Source: UBA940 sp045613745 | GTDB lineage: Bacteria; Bacteroidota; Bacteroidia; Bacteroidales; Rikenellaceae | Assembly (NCBI GenBank): GCA_045613745.1 | Contig: JAZLBP010000001.1 | Coordinates: 133,555 to 197,554, forward strand | Length of the DNA: 64,000 nucleotides | Direction: 5' to 3' | Part shown: positions 9,224 through 18,132 of the stretch, piece after piece | Position numbering within the stretch: the first letter of the stretch is position 1 | Layout of the letters: each line of letters begins with the position of its first letter | Position numbers and translations under genes: made by a program | The notes under the pieces: generated by a model | What the model saw: the letters and a program-made list of their open reading frames with translations, nothing else | What the model was told of the DNA's origin: nothing | Database searches by the model: none

Positions 9224-9652
9224 TAGGGTTGTACTTTTTGAGCCATCAAAAAGTACGCAAAAAATGGGGCGCAGACCGCCAGAACGAAAAACTGCGTTTT
9301 TCTACTTATGTTTGGATAGTGGGAATGCCGTTGGTATTTTATATAACATTTGCGCTTGCGACCTCACAAGTAAACTTGCAGGTCGCAACCACAAACGTCA
9401 TCTAAATTTCCCTGCGGAAAATACCACCATCCAAACATTTTATAGTTCAATCGCAAGTCATATCAACTCATATATGGCTGATGTGTAATTTATTTTGCGC
9501 TTTGTTTGACTCGTCAACAGAACTAAAATAAGTCGCCTCCGTCTAAATAACTATTGCTCGCACCCCCCCGCGGGGTGTGGGCAATAGTTAATCGGGCGGT
9601 CTGCGCCCCATTTTTTGGTTCTTTTTGATGACTCAAAAAGAACATAATAAAA
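9224..9652. repeat. Intergenic mosaic element copy R2 (complete, inverted relative to R4/R9)
   Basis: Terminal palindromes lie at 9231-9256 (GTACTTTTTGA / TCAAAAAGTAC) and 9618-9643 (GTTCTTTTTGA / TCAAAAAGAAC). The internal order is the reverse complement of copies R4 and R9. A hairpin at 9361-9383 (ACCTCACAAGT / ACTTGCAGGT) matches the AGGCT...AGCCT hairpin of other copies. The second hairpin is at 9549-9589 (AACTATTGC / GCAATAGTT). Weak reading frames here recur in other copies as repeat-derived peptides and are not genes. The element fills the tolC-sufB gap. Confidence 0.85.
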
Positions 9653-9683
9653 TTGTACATTGTGCATTTATTGTTTATCTTTG
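9653..9683 (+). promoter_or_regulatory. Bacteroidetes-type promoter of the suf operon
   Basis: TTG at 9653-9655, a 20-bp spacer and TATCTTTG at 9676-9683 fit TTG-N20-TAnnTTTG exactly. The expected transcript start near 9690 gives a leader of only about 15 nt and excludes upstream starts for sufB. Confidence 0.8.
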
Positions 9684-9703
9684 CAAGTTGCAGAGATATT
9701 GCT

Positions 9704-11155
9704 ATGGAAAAAGACCAAAACAACATAATTGAGACGCTTGCCGAAGGCGATTACAAGTACGGTTTCACGTCGGATATCGACACCGAGTTCATTCCTAAGG
9801 GTCTGAACGAGGATGTTGTGCGACTCATCTCCTCGAAGAAGGGAGAGCCCGAGTGGCTGCTCGAATACCGACTCAAAGCCTTCCGCTATTGGCAAACCTT
9901 GGAGCACCCCACGTGGGCGCACCTTGATATTCCTACTATCGACTTTCAGGATATAATCTACTACGCCGCGCCCCGCAAGGTGGCTCCCGGTAGTGGTAAC
10001 CCCGACGATATTGACCCCGAGTTGAAAAAGACCTTCGACAAACTCGGTATTCCACTCGAAGAGCAACTCGCGCTGGCGGGTGTGGCTGTGGATGCTGTGC
10101 TGGACTCGTCGTCGGTCAAGACCACCTTCCGCGAGACTCTCGCCGAGAAGGGTATCATCTTCTGCTCCATTGGCGAGGCTGTCAAGGAGTATCCCGAGCT
10201 TGTGCGCAAATATCTGGGCACAGTGGTATCCTACACCGACAACTTCTATGCTGCACTCAACTCGGCGGTATTCTCCGATGGTTCGTTCTGCTACATCCCC
10301 AAGGGTGTGCGCTGTCCTGTGGAGTTGAGTACCTACTTCCGAATCAACGCCAAGGGTACGGGTCAGTTTGAGCGTACGCTGCTTGTGGCCGACGAGGGCT
10401 CCTATGTGAGCTACTTGGAGGGTTGCACCGCGCCTATGCGTGACGAGAATCAACTGCACGCCGCAGTGGTCGAAATCATTGTCGAGGCCGATGCCGAGGT
10501 TAAGTATTCGACCGTACAGAACTGGTATCCCGGCGACAAGGAGGGCAAGGGTGGTATCTATAACTTTGTGACCAAGCGCGGATTGTGTCGTGGCGACCGT
10601 GCGCGACTCTCGTGGACACAGGTCGAGACTGGTTCGGCCATCACTTGGAAATATCCGAGCTGTGTGTTGCAGGGTGACGACTCGGTAGGCGAGTTCTACT
10701 CGGTGGCGATGACCAACAACTATCAGCAAGCCGACACAGGTACCAAGATGATTCACCTCGGACGTGGCACACGCAGCCGCATCGTATCGAAGGGTATCTC
10801 GGCGGGACACAGCCAGAATGCCTATCGCGGACTTGTGCGCGTGGCACCCAAGGCTTCGGGCGCACGCAACTACTCGCAGTGCGACTCGCTGCTGATTGGC
10901 GACAAGTGCGGAGCACACACATTCCCCTATATGGACATCGGAAACCCTGATGCCGTAGTGGAGCACGAGGCTACAACCTCAAAAATCAACGAGGATCAAC
11001 TCTTCTACTGCAACCAACGAGGTATCTCAACCGAGGATGCAGTGGGTATGATCGTAAACGGCTACGCCAAAGAGGTACTCGCAAAACTGCCTATGGAGTT
11101 CGCCGTCGAAGCTCAAAAACTACTCGCTATCAGTCTGGAAGGCTCAGTAGGATAG
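9704..11155 (+). CDS. sufB: Fe-S cluster assembly protein SufB
   Basis: A 483-residue scaffold subunit of the SufBCD complex, which builds iron-sulfur clusters in the cytoplasm. Family blocks are clear: GSFCYIPKGVRCPVELSTYF, the parallel beta-helix core, SRIVSKGISAGHSQNAYRG, and the C-terminal block with DQLFYCNQRGISTEDA containing the conserved Cys. The length matches the family (about 470-495). The start at 9704 is fixed by the promoter at 9653-9683. sufC, sufD and sufS follow on the same strand; repeat R3 separates sufB from sufC. No sufE or sufU is visible beside the cluster. Confidence 0.97.
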   Translation: MEKDQNNIIETLAEGDYKYGFTSDIDTEFIPKGLNEDVVRLISSKKGEPEWLLEYRLKAFRYWQTLEHPTWAHLDIPTIDFQDIIYYAAPRKVAPGSGNPDDIDPELKKTFDKLGIPLEEQLALAGVAVDAVLDSSSVKTTFRETLAEKGIIFCSIGEAVKEYPELVRKYLGTVVSYTDNFYAALNSAVFSDGSFCYIPKGVRCPVELSTYFRINAKGTGQFERTLLVADEGSYVSYLEGCTAPMRDENQLHAAVVEIIVEADAEVKYSTVQNWYPGDKEGKGGIYNFVTKRGLCRGDRARLSWTQVETGSAITWKYPSCVLQGDDSVGEFYSVAMTNNYQQADTGTKMIHLGRGTRSRIVSKGISAGHSQNAYRGLVRVAPKASGARNYSQCDSLLIGDKCGAHTFPYMDIGNPDAVVEHEATTSKINEDQLFYCNQRGISTEDAVGMIVNGYAKEVLAKLPMEFAVEAQKLLAISLEGSVG

Positions 11156-11310
11156 GGTTGTTCTTTTTGAGCCATCAAAAAGGTGGCATAGCCACTTTTA
11201 CTACTGCCGTTATGGCTCTAAAACTTTCGGGATAATGGCGGCAGCCAAACCCGCCGGTATGCGGCTGGTACTTTTTGAACGTGCAAAAAGTACATAACAA
11301 AGCAGAATAT
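11156..11310. repeat. Intergenic mosaic element copy R3 (short form) inside the suf operon
   Basis: This short version fills the sufB-sufC gap. The left palindrome starts at 11160 (GTTCTTTTTGAGCCATCAAA, right arm decayed) and the right one is at 11268-11293 (GTACTTTTTGA...CAAAAAGTAC). Between them is only the GCCACTTTTACTACTGCC...GGCGGCAGCC block. It lacks both large internal hairpins. It might influence how much sufCDS is transcribed relative to sufB. Confidence 0.8.
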
Positions 11311-11323
11311 AAACTACAAAACT

Positions 11324-12076
11324 ATGATATTAGAAGTTAAGAATTTACACGCGAATGTAGCTGGTAAGGAGGTATTGAGAGGTATCAACTTCGAGGTGCG
11401 TCCCGGTGAGGTACACGCTATTATGGGCCCTAACGGCTCGGGTAAGAGTACCTTTGCGTCGGTATTGGCGGGTAACCCCAAATTTGAGGTTACTGCGGGT
11501 GAGGTGCTCTATGATGGAGTGGATTTGCTGTCGCTGCCTATCGAGGAGAGGGCTCGTCAGGGTTTGTTCCTTGGTTTCCAATACCCCGTTGAGATTCCGG
11601 GTGTGAGTATGGCGTCGTTTATGAAGGCTGCTGTTGCTGAGCGCCGCAAGGCCTTGGGCTTGGAGCCTCTGTCGAGTGCCGAGTTCCTGAAACTTGTGCG
11701 CGAGAAGTCGAAGATTGTCGAGCTCGATGGTAAACTCGTGAGCCGCTCGGTGAACGAGGGCTTCTCGGGTGGCGAGAAGAAGAAGAACGAAATCTTCCAA
11801 ATGGCGATGTTGGAGCCCCGCTTGGCGGTGCTGGACGAGACTGATAGTGGTCTGGATATCGACGCACTGCGCATCGTGGCTACGGGCGTTCAACGCCTGC
11901 GCTCGCCGCACAACGCAACCGTTGTCATCACTCACTACCAACGCCTGCTGGACTACATCATTCCCGACTTTGTGCACGTGCTCTATAAGGGTCAAATCAT
12001 CTACTCGGGCGATAAGTCGCTGGCACTCAAACTCGAACGCGAAGGCTACGATTGGCTTATCGGCTCACAACAATAA
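11324..12076 (+). CDS. sufC: Fe-S cluster assembly ATPase SufC
   Basis: A 250-residue ABC-type ATPase that powers the SufBCD scaffold. Walker A is GPNGSGKST near residue 36, the Q-loop is FLGFQYPVEIPG, the signature is FSGGEKKKNEI, and Walker B is LAVLDETDSGLDID, with the H-loop in VVITHYQRL. The SufC-specific DETDSGLDID form separates it from transport ATPases. It sits between sufB (168 bp upstream, with repeat R3 in the gap) and sufD (9 bp downstream). It has no membrane domain. Confidence 0.97.
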   Translation: MILEVKNLHANVAGKEVLRGINFEVRPGEVHAIMGPNGSGKSTFASVLAGNPKFEVTAGEVLYDGVDLLSLPIEERARQGLFLGFQYPVEIPGVSMASFMKAAVAERRKALGLEPLSSAEFLKLVREKSKIVELDGKLVSRSVNEGFSGGEKKKNEIFQMAMLEPRLAVLDETDSGLDIDALRIVATGVQRLRSPHNATVVITHYQRLLDYIIPDFVHVLYKGQIIYSGDKSLALKLEREGYDWLIGSQQ

Positions 12077-12085
12077 AGGCGCGCA

Positions 12086-13282
12086 ATGAACCAAATGCAA
12101 CAAATATTCAAAGATATTGCTCTGGGCGAAAACCCTACGGGCTGCGAGTGGTTTGATGATGTGCGTCGCGAGGCTGTTGTGGCGTGGGGCGAGATGAGCC
12201 TGCCCACCGACAAGTGCGAGGAGTACCGCCGTTTCAACCTGAAAGCCGTGATGGATTCGGTTGTGGGACGCGCCGAGGGCAGCTGCGAGGGATTCGAGCC
12301 GCTGAATATCTCGGGCGACGAGATTCGCATCGACAATGGCCGCGTGGTAAGCGAGGGTGCTTCGGTGCTGGGTGCCGAGAGTGCCATTGCGGAGTATGCG
12401 TCGCTCGCGAAGGGTGCTGCAAGTGCTGTGCTTTCGACCGTTCTTGCTGCTGATGCTGCCGTTATCCGTGTGCGCAGGGGTGAGAGCCGTAAGGTGGTGC
12501 TGGATAGCCGCGTGGCAGGAGCGAAGGGCGAGCTGACCGTGAGCCGCGTTGTGGTGATTGTCGAGGAGGGCGCAATGCTCGACCTGACGGATGTTTGCCG
12601 CACCGAGGGTGAAGTTGTTGTTCTGCGTTGCCGCGAGGTTTTTGCGGCGCGTGGAGCAAATGTCAAGATTGCCGACGTGGTGGAGAATCCCGAGGGTACA
12701 GTCATCGACCATCGCTATATGTCGCAAGCCGAGCAAACGGTGTCGAATGTGCTGTTTGCGGACGTGAGCAAGGGCGCAAGCCGCACCGACTATGTAACCC
12801 TGTTGAAGGGTGAGCACGCCGAGAGCGTATGTAACGGTGTGTTTGTGTCGGACCTCAAAATCAGAGATATTTATATGGATGTGCAACACTTGGCGTGCGA
12901 GTGCCGCAGTTCGGAACTTGTCAAAGGTATCGCCTCGGAGGGCGGTCGTGGCTCGTTTGCGGGACGTATCTACGTTGCCGAGGGTGCACAGAAAACCGAT
13001 GCCTCGCTGCTCAACCGCAACATCGTGTTGGGCGGTGCGGCTAAGATATACACCAAACCTACGCTCGAAATCTATGCCGATGACGTGAAGTGCGGCCACG
13101 GAGCAACCGTAGGACAACTCGACCCCGAAGCGGTATACTATATGCGCCAGAGGGGATTGTCGAAGCAGGCGGCCGAGAGGTTACAGCTGTTGGGCTTTGC
13201 CTCGGAGGTTGTGGAGCGTTTTGGTGGCGAGGCTGCCGAGCGTATTGCCGCCAGCGTCGAGCAAAAACTGCAAACATTGTAA
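12086..13282 (+). CDS. sufD: Fe-S cluster assembly protein SufD
   Basis: A 398-residue partner of SufB in the scaffold complex. The N-terminal region is poorly conserved. The C-terminal beta-helix contains DVQHLACECRSSELVKGI, GRIYVAEGAQKTDASLLNRN and KCGHGATVGQLDPEAVYYM, the hallmark blocks of SufD, with the conserved His in KCGHGATVG. It sits 9 bp after sufC and 4 bp before sufS, consistent with translational coupling. An in-frame ATG at 12095 is an alternative start. Confidence 0.95.
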   Translation: MNQMQQIFKDIALGENPTGCEWFDDVRREAVVAWGEMSLPTDKCEEYRRFNLKAVMDSVVGRAEGSCEGFEPLNISGDEIRIDNGRVVSEGASVLGAESAIAEYASLAKGAASAVLSTVLAADAAVIRVRRGESRKVVLDSRVAGAKGELTVSRVVVIVEEGAMLDLTDVCRTEGEVVVLRCREVFAARGANVKIADVVENPEGTVIDHRYMSQAEQTVSNVLFADVSKGASRTDYVTLLKGEHAESVCNGVFVSDLKIRDIYMDVQHLACECRSSELVKGIASEGGRGSFAGRIYVAEGAQKTDASLLNRNIVLGGAAKIYTKPTLEIYADDVKCGHGATVGQLDPEAVYYMRQRGLSKQAAERLQLLGFASEVVERFGGEAAERIAASVEQKLQTL

Positions 13283-13286
13283 CGCA

Positions 13287-14510
13287 ATGAAGGAATTTAA
13301 CGTAGCCGATTTTCGCGCTCACTTCCCCATACTTAACCGCACGGTACACGGCAAGCCGCTGGTCTATCTGGACAACGCCGCAACGGCACAGAAGCCCCAG
13401 TGTGTGATTGACACCGTCGATATGCTCCACAGCGAGCTGAATGCCAATATTCATCGCGGCGTTCACTACTTGGCCGAGGAGTGCACCTCGCGTTATGAGG
13501 CTGCGCGCAAGCGTGTGGGTCAGATGTTGGGAACCGACCTTCGCGAGGAGGTTGTATTCACCTCGGGAGCCACAGCGTCGCTCAACTTGGCGGCGTGGTC
13601 GCTCTCCGAGATGTGCATCCGCGAGGGCGACAACGTGGTGGTAAGCGAGATGGAGCACCACTCCAACCTTGTGCCGTGGCAGGAGATGTGTCGCCGCCGA
13701 GGTGCCGAGCTCCGTATGTTGCCTATGGATGACAGCGGACGTTTGTGTGTCGAGCAGTTGGACGAGATTGCCGACAATCGCACGCGTGTGGTGGCCATTA
13801 CGCAGTGTTCCAACGTGTTAGGCTCCAAGCCCGACCTCCGCACTGCCATCGATATTGCCCACGCCAAGGGTGCTATCGCGGTGGTAGATGGTTGTCAGGG
13901 CGCGGTACACGGAGGTGTCGATGTGCGCGAGTTGGACTGCGACATCTATGCCTTTTCGGGTCACAAGCTCTATGCCCCCACGGGTATTGGTGTGATGTAC
14001 GCCAAGCGCGAGTTGTTGGAGCGTATGCCCGTATGGATGTGTGGAGGCGATATGGTAGCGACCGTATCGTTCGAGCGCACAACCTTTGCCGAGCTGCCCC
14101 TACGTTTCGAGGCGGGAACGGCAAACTACATCGGAGCAATAGCCTTGGGCACAGCTCTCGACTTTATGGCCGAGTGGGACAAGGAGGGTATGGAGGCACA
14201 TCTGAACTCTCTTTACACCCGCGCAGTAGATGGTTTGAGCACCATTGACGGCCTACGTATCTACGGCACAACCGAGGGCAAGGCTCCCATACTTTCGTTC
14301 GGCATCGAGGGTGTCCATCCCTACGACCTCGGAATGGTACTCGACAAACTCGGAATAGCCGTACGCACAGGTACCCACTGCGCCGAACCCGTGATGACAC
14401 ATTTCGGAGTCACAGGTATGTGTCGCGCATCCTTCGCACCCTACAACACCACAGCCGAAGTCGATGCCCTCATCGCAGGCGTCACCCGCGCTGCAAGTAT
14501 GTTTAGATAG
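13287..14510 (+). CDS. sufS: Cysteine desulfurase SufS
   Basis: A 407-residue PLP enzyme that takes sulfur from cysteine for Fe-S cluster building. The N-terminal block YLDNAATAQKP, the PLP-lysine motif FSGHKLYAPTGIG and the active-site Cys in RTGTHCAEP mark the group II (SufS) class. The ATG at 13287 (MKEFN) is chosen over an in-frame codon at 13197 that would overlap sufD by 86 bp and add an unrelated 30-residue tail. Its usual sulfur acceptor (SufE/SufU) is not encoded next to it. It is the last gene of the suf operon; repeat R4 starts immediately after. Confidence 0.96.
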   Translation: MKEFNVADFRAHFPILNRTVHGKPLVYLDNAATAQKPQCVIDTVDMLHSELNANIHRGVHYLAEECTSRYEAARKRVGQMLGTDLREEVVFTSGATASLNLAAWSLSEMCIREGDNVVVSEMEHHSNLVPWQEMCRRRGAELRMLPMDDSGRLCVEQLDEIADNRTRVVAITQCSNVLGSKPDLRTAIDIAHAKGAIAVVDGCQGAVHGGVDVRELDCDIYAFSGHKLYAPTGIGVMYAKRELLERMPVWMCGGDMVATVSFERTTFAELPLRFEAGTANYIGAIALGTALDFMAEWDKEGMEAHLNSLYTRAVDGLSTIDGLRIYGTTEGKAPILSFGIEGVHPYDLGMVLDKLGIAVRTGTHCAEPVMTHFGVTGMCRASFAPYNTTAEVDALIAGVTRAASMFR

Positions 14511-14511
14511 G

Positions 14512-15045
14512 TGTTGTTCTTTTGTATCGACAAAACTCGCAGACCGAGAGAAATAGCTACCGCCCTTATCCCAAAACATTTGGGGCCAGAACGGCAGTAG
14601 TAAAAGTGGCCGCGCCACCGCAAACCGGCGGATTAACTACCGCCCACACCCCGCAAGGGGGTGCGTGCGATAGTTATTTAGACGGAGGCGACTTATTTTA
14701 GTTCATTTGACAACACAAATAGGACAAGCCAATCAAATCAACACCATCCAGCCGAGCGAGGTTGAGCGATGAAAGAGTGCGTGATTGAAAAAAGTTTGTT
14801 GAGCGATGTTTGGATGATGGGTGTGATTCCCGAAGGGAATTTATGTGAATTTTGCGAGCGAAGGCTGCAAGCTCGCTTGTGAGCCTGCGGGCGCAAAGTT
14901 CAGATGAAAATGCCAACGGCATAAACCATCATATAAACATCCCTAAACACCCAAAATATAGAGAAACAAAGTTTCTCGTTCGGGCGGTTTGCGCCCCATT
15001 TTTTGCGTACTTTTTGATGGTTCAAAAAGTACATAAAACTCAAAA
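14512..15045. repeat. Intergenic mosaic element copy R4 (complete, long form)
   Basis: This about 530-bp copy shows the full module order: left palindrome near 14516, GCAGACCGAG block, CCGCCCTTATCCCAAAAC block, hairpin at 14635-14675 (AACTACCGC...GCGATAGTT), TATTTAGACGGAGGCGAC tail, a CCCGAAGG segment, hairpin at 14862-14886 (AGGCTGCAAGC / GCTTGTGAGCCT), a small palindrome GAGAAAC...GTTTCTC near 14960, and the right palindrome at 15007-15032. It fills the whole sufS-HAD gap. Short frames inside it are not considered genes. Confidence 0.88.
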
Positions 15046-15048
15046 GTT

Positions 15049-15669
15049 ATGAAGTACAAACACATAGTTTTCGATATTGATGGTACGCTTATAGATACCG
15101 AGCGTGCGGCATTGGAGTCGTTGAGTGACACTATTTTCGAGCTTACGGGTGAGCGTCGTGAGCCCGAGAGTTTGTGGTTTGCTTTTGGCCCTCCTGCGCA
15201 CATTACCATCGAGCGCGTGGGCTTGGATATGGAGGCCGGTTTGCGCTTGTGGTACGAGAAGTTTGGTGAGGCGTTCAAGGATCGTGTCGAAATCTATGCA
15301 GGTGTGCGCGAGGTGCTCGAACGACTCACTGCCGAGGGTTGCTCGCTGGGCGTTGTGACCTCGAAGGTCAGAGAGGAGTACGAGTGTAACTTCATTCCTC
15401 TGGGTCTTGGCGGCTACCTGCCTGTGGCTGTGTGTTGCGACGAGTGCGAGGCACCGAAACCCTCTCCCACCCCTATGTTGCGATATATGGATATTACGGG
15501 CGCAAGTGCCGACGAGATATTGTTTGTGGGCGACACGGTCTATGATGCCGAGTGTGCTCACGGTGCTAATGTGGATTTTGCGCTTGCAACTTGGGGCGCA
15601 CAAGATAAAACCGTGTCTGCTGAATATTACCCCGCGACACCTATTGAATTGATTGATATAGTATTATGA
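15049..15669 (+). CDS. HAD-superfamily hydrolase, phosphoglycolate-phosphatase-like
   Basis: A 206-residue HAD hydrolase with a cap domain of the subclass I type. Motif I is FDIDGTLIDTE (nucleophile Asp near residue 8), motif II is VVTSKV, the motif III Lys lies near KPSPTPM, and motif IV is FVGDTVYDAECA. Such enzymes dephosphorylate small sugars or nucleotides; the substrate is not predictable here. Its stop overlaps the dtd start by four bases (ATGA), so the two are probably co-translated. It begins directly after repeat R4. Confidence 0.9.
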   Translation: MKYKHIVFDIDGTLIDTERAALESLSDTIFELTGERREPESLWFAFGPPAHITIERVGLDMEAGLRLWYEKFGEAFKDRVEIYAGVREVLERLTAEGCSLGVVTSKVREEYECNFIPLGLGGYLPVAVCCDECEAPKPSPTPMLRYMDITGASADEILFVGDTVYDAECAHGANVDFALATWGAQDKTVSAEYYPATPIELIDIVL

Positions 15670-16118
15670 GGGCATTGATTCAACGCGTAAAACGCGCAAG
15701 TGTTAGCATCGACGGTGCGCTGCATAGCAGTATCGGCGCAGGAATGTTGGTGCTGCTGGGAGTCGAGACGGGCGATACCCCTGCCGACTTGGAGTGGCTT
15801 GTGGGCAAGGTTGCACGTTTGCGTATCTTTGACGACTCGGAGGGCGTGATGAACCTCGACGTTGTGGACTCCAAGGGCGAGGTTATGGTGGTGAGCCAAT
15901 TTACGCTGTGTGCCTCGACCAAGAAGGGCAACCGCCCGTCGTATATTGCCGCAGCGCGCGAGGATGAGGCTGTGCCTATGTACGAGGCTTTCAAGAGCCG
16001 TCTGGGCGAACTTACGGGCCAACAAGTGGCTTGCGGAGTGTTTGGCGCAGATATGGCTGTGGAACTCATAAATGATGGCCCTGTGACCATCTGGATAGAC
16101 TCGCGCAACCGCTTTTAA
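15666..16118 (+). CDS. dtd: D-aminoacyl-tRNA deacylase
   Basis: A 150-residue homodimeric enzyme that removes D-amino acids from mischarged tRNA. The opening MRALIQRVKRASVSIDG, the catalytic block VSQFTLCASTKKGNRPS and the C-terminal NDGPVTIWIDS (the family's GP motif) are diagnostic. The length is typical (about 145-150). It overlaps the upstream HAD gene by four bases. A possible terminator follows its stop codon. Confidence 0.97.
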   Translation: MRALIQRVKRASVSIDGALHSSIGAGMLVLLGVETGDTPADLEWLVGKVARLRIFDDSEGVMNLDVVDSKGEVMVVSQFTLCASTKKGNRPSYIAAAREDEAVPMYEAFKSRLGELTGQQVACGVFGADMAVELINDGPVTIWIDSRNRF

Positions 16119-16150
16119 GAGGTGCGGTTTTTGCTGTGGGTGCAAAAACC
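16106..16150 (+). terminator. Possible hairpin terminator after dtd
   Basis: AACCGC (at the dtd stop) can pair with GCGGTT, followed by TTTT. Alternatively GGTTTTTGC pairs perfectly with GCAAAAACC (16126-16150). The two structures are mutually exclusive; either would help end dtd transcription. Confidence 0.45.
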
Positions 16151-16194
16151 GACAAAAAAACACATTTGCGGGTGCGGTTTACGGAATTTTTCGT

Positions 16195-16202
16195 TACATT
16201 TG
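16195..16202 (+). promoter_or_regulatory. Promoter -7 box of mqnA
   Basis: TACATTTG matches TAnnTTTG. A clear TTTG upstream box at the right distance is not seen (TTTA near 16179). The expected transcript start near 16208 leaves a leader of about 40 nt. Confidence 0.6.
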
Positions 16203-16247
16203 CAGTTGGAACAAACGGAAGTATAACCAATTCAGAACTCTGTATGG

Positions 16248-17018
16248 ATGACGGCAACTCGTGTAAGAATAGCAGCGGTATCATATCTGAATACCATTCC
16301 GTTTATTTACGGTATAGAGCATGCAGGTAAATTGCAGGCCGAATTGTTGTTGTCGCCACCCGCTGGTTGTGCCGAGGCGTTCAACAATGGTCAGGCCGAT
16401 ATTGCTCTGATTCCCGTGGGCGCTCTGCCCGAAATCAAAGATGCACAAATCATAACTTCATATTGTCTGGGCGCACAAAGCGGTGTCCGTAGCGTGGTGC
16501 TTGCAAGCAACTCGCCGCTCAAGGATATCCGCACACTCTACCTCGACAGCCATTCGCGCACGTCGGCGCTTCTGACTCGCTACCTTGCGGTCAAGAAGTG
16601 GGACATCGCACCCGAATGGAAAGAACTCACCGATTACTCGATTGTGGACACACCCGCCGAGGGAGATGCCTTCCTGCTTATTGGCGACAAGGTGTTCCCG
16701 CGCGAGGGTCAGTTCCGCTATTGGTTCGACCTGTCGGATGAGTGGAGGGAGTACACCAAACTGCCCTTTGTGTTTGCTGTGTGGGTTGCTCGCAAGGGCG
16801 TCGATGCCGATGTGCTGGACGCACTTGAGGAGTCGCTGACCTATGGAGTTGAGCGTACGTGGGAGGCTGTGGCCGAGTATAAGTACGACCACCTGCCCTA
16901 TGCCTACGACTACCTGACACGCAATATGGACTACTTGTTCGACGCGCAGAAGCGCAAGGCGCTCGGCAAGTTTTGGAATGACGGACTCAAAACCACCTTG
17001 CGCATCAATCCCGGCTGA
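16248..17018 (+). CDS. mqnA: Chorismate dehydratase MqnA (futalosine menaquinone pathway)
   Basis: A 256-residue MqnA/MqnD-family protein with a periplasmic-binding-protein fold. MqnA converts chorismate to 3-enolpyruvylbenzoate, the first step of the futalosine route to menaquinone. The N-terminal block AAVSYLNTIPFIYG and the segment ADIALIPVGALPE are typical of MqnA rather than MqnD. No signal peptide is present, so it is cytoplasmic. The rest of the pathway is not in this window. A TAnnTTTG promoter lies 45 bp upstream. MqnD is the main alternative. Confidence 0.85.
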   Translation: MTATRVRIAAVSYLNTIPFIYGIEHAGKLQAELLLSPPAGCAEAFNNGQADIALIPVGALPEIKDAQIITSYCLGAQSGVRSVVLASNSPLKDIRTLYLDSHSRTSALLTRYLAVKKWDIAPEWKELTDYSIVDTPAEGDAFLLIGDKVFPREGQFRYWFDLSDEWREYTKLPFVFAVWVARKGVDADVLDALEESLTYGVERTWEAVAEYKYDHLPYAYDYLTRNMDYLFDAQKRKALGKFWNDGLKTTLRINPG

Positions 17019-17153
17019 AGGTTAGAGTACCGATAGGGAATTCACAATGCACAATTCACAATTAGATGATTGTGCCGAAAAGATTCCTTGCGGTATGACC
17101 TCTCGCAAAACAAAACAAAACTGATTGTCGATTACTAAAAAACGTCGGGAGAG
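17019..17153. repeat. Spacer with ATTCACAATGCACAATTCACAATTA-type repeat
   Basis: At 17039-17067 the spacer holds tandem words TTCACAA/GCACAA, the same motif family seen near 23222-23270, 26440-26610 and 35007-35110. The rest (17070-17153) shows no gene or clear promoter. Confidence 0.5.
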
Positions 17154-18107
17154 ATGATTACAATCTATCTGAAACAACACAACAAAATTATACGCAACGC
17201 CGATATCGAAATCTTTGATTCGCTCGGCTTTGACGACATTCTGTGGATTGACCTGCTGTCGCCCACCATCAAGGAGCAGAAGGCTGTCGAGGAGTTTATG
17301 GACATCGACCTGTTGAGTAAGCAGGAGGCCGAGGAGATTGAGAGTACCTCGAAATACTCCGAGACCGAGAACGCCATTGTCAGCAACTCCAACTTCTTCT
17401 TGCCGCAGGGCGAGAGCTTCTCGGTGGAGGCTGTGTCGTTCATTCTATCGGAGGGTGTGCTTGTGACCACGCGTAATGCCGAGTTCCGCACCTTTGCCGA
17501 GTGTTCCAAGAAGTTCCAGATGAACTATAAGGCCTACCCCACCGGCTACCATATTATGATTTCGATTTTGGAGGTGCGTATCGACTTCGACGCCGACCTT
17601 GTGGAGAGTGTGAGCCGTCAGATTACAGCGCTCAATAAGGGTGTCAGCAGCGACAGCCAAATCGACGAGCAGATGATCCGCCGCATCAACCACTTGCAGG
17701 AGAACACAATGTTGATTCGTGAGAACATCACCGACCGCCAACGTGTGTTGTCGGGTATCCTCCGAAGTGAACACTTCCCCAATGACGTCTATCCGCGCCT
17801 GCAACTTATGATGCGTGACGTGAACTCGCTTATCAGTCACGCCGACTTTGCGTTCGAGCGTTTGGACTACTTGCACGATACGGTGCTGGGCCTTATCAAT
17901 ATCGAGCAGAACAAGATTGTCAAAATCTTCACCGTGGCATCGGTTCTGTTCCTGCCCGCAACTCTCGTGGCGAGTATCTATGGTATGAACGTCAATCTGC
18001 CCGGCCAAAACCTCGAAGGAATGTGGCCTTTCTGGGTGGCGATGATTGTGATGTTCGTGGTGTCGGGAGCGGTGTTACTGTTCTTCCGCATCAGGAAGTG
18101 GTTGTAA
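17154..18107 (+). CDS. corA: CorA-family magnesium/divalent cation channel
   Basis: A 317-residue CorA-family protein: a long cytoplasmic alpha/beta and coiled region (residues 1-255) followed by two helices near residues 258-280 and 290-312. The signature motif YGMNVNLPG ends the first helix, and the C-terminus is basic (RIRKWL). It forms homopentameric channels for Mg2+ (sometimes Co2+/Ni2+) in the inner membrane. Transcription start is not obvious; the 135-bp upstream spacer carries a TTCACAATT repeat. The gene is monocistronic or shares a transcript with the lipoprotein 25 bp downstream. Confidence 0.94.
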   Translation: MITIYLKQHNKIIRNADIEIFDSLGFDDILWIDLLSPTIKEQKAVEEFMDIDLLSKQEAEEIESTSKYSETENAIVSNSNFFLPQGESFSVEAVSFILSEGVLVTTRNAEFRTFAECSKKFQMNYKAYPTGYHIMISILEVRIDFDADLVESVSRQITALNKGVSSDSQIDEQMIRRINHLQENTMLIRENITDRQRVLSGILRSEHFPNDVYPRLQLMMRDVNSLISHADFAFERLDYLHDTVLGLINIEQNKIVKIFTVASVLFLPATLVASIYGMNVNLPGQNLEGMWPFWVAMIVMFVVSGAVLLFFRIRKWL

Positions 18108-18132
18108 TCAAAATATTTTACTACATATTACA

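Noticed and set aside
9653..10966. 432-codon minus-strand frame opposite sufB
   Set aside because: It mirrors sufB codons and shows no conserved domain; sufB has a clear promoter and family motifs.
14943..15278. Minus-strand peptides with LFEPSKSTQKMG that recur at several loci
   Set aside because: They are translations of the terminal palindrome and GGGCGCA module of the repeat elements, so the similarity comes from the DNA repeats.
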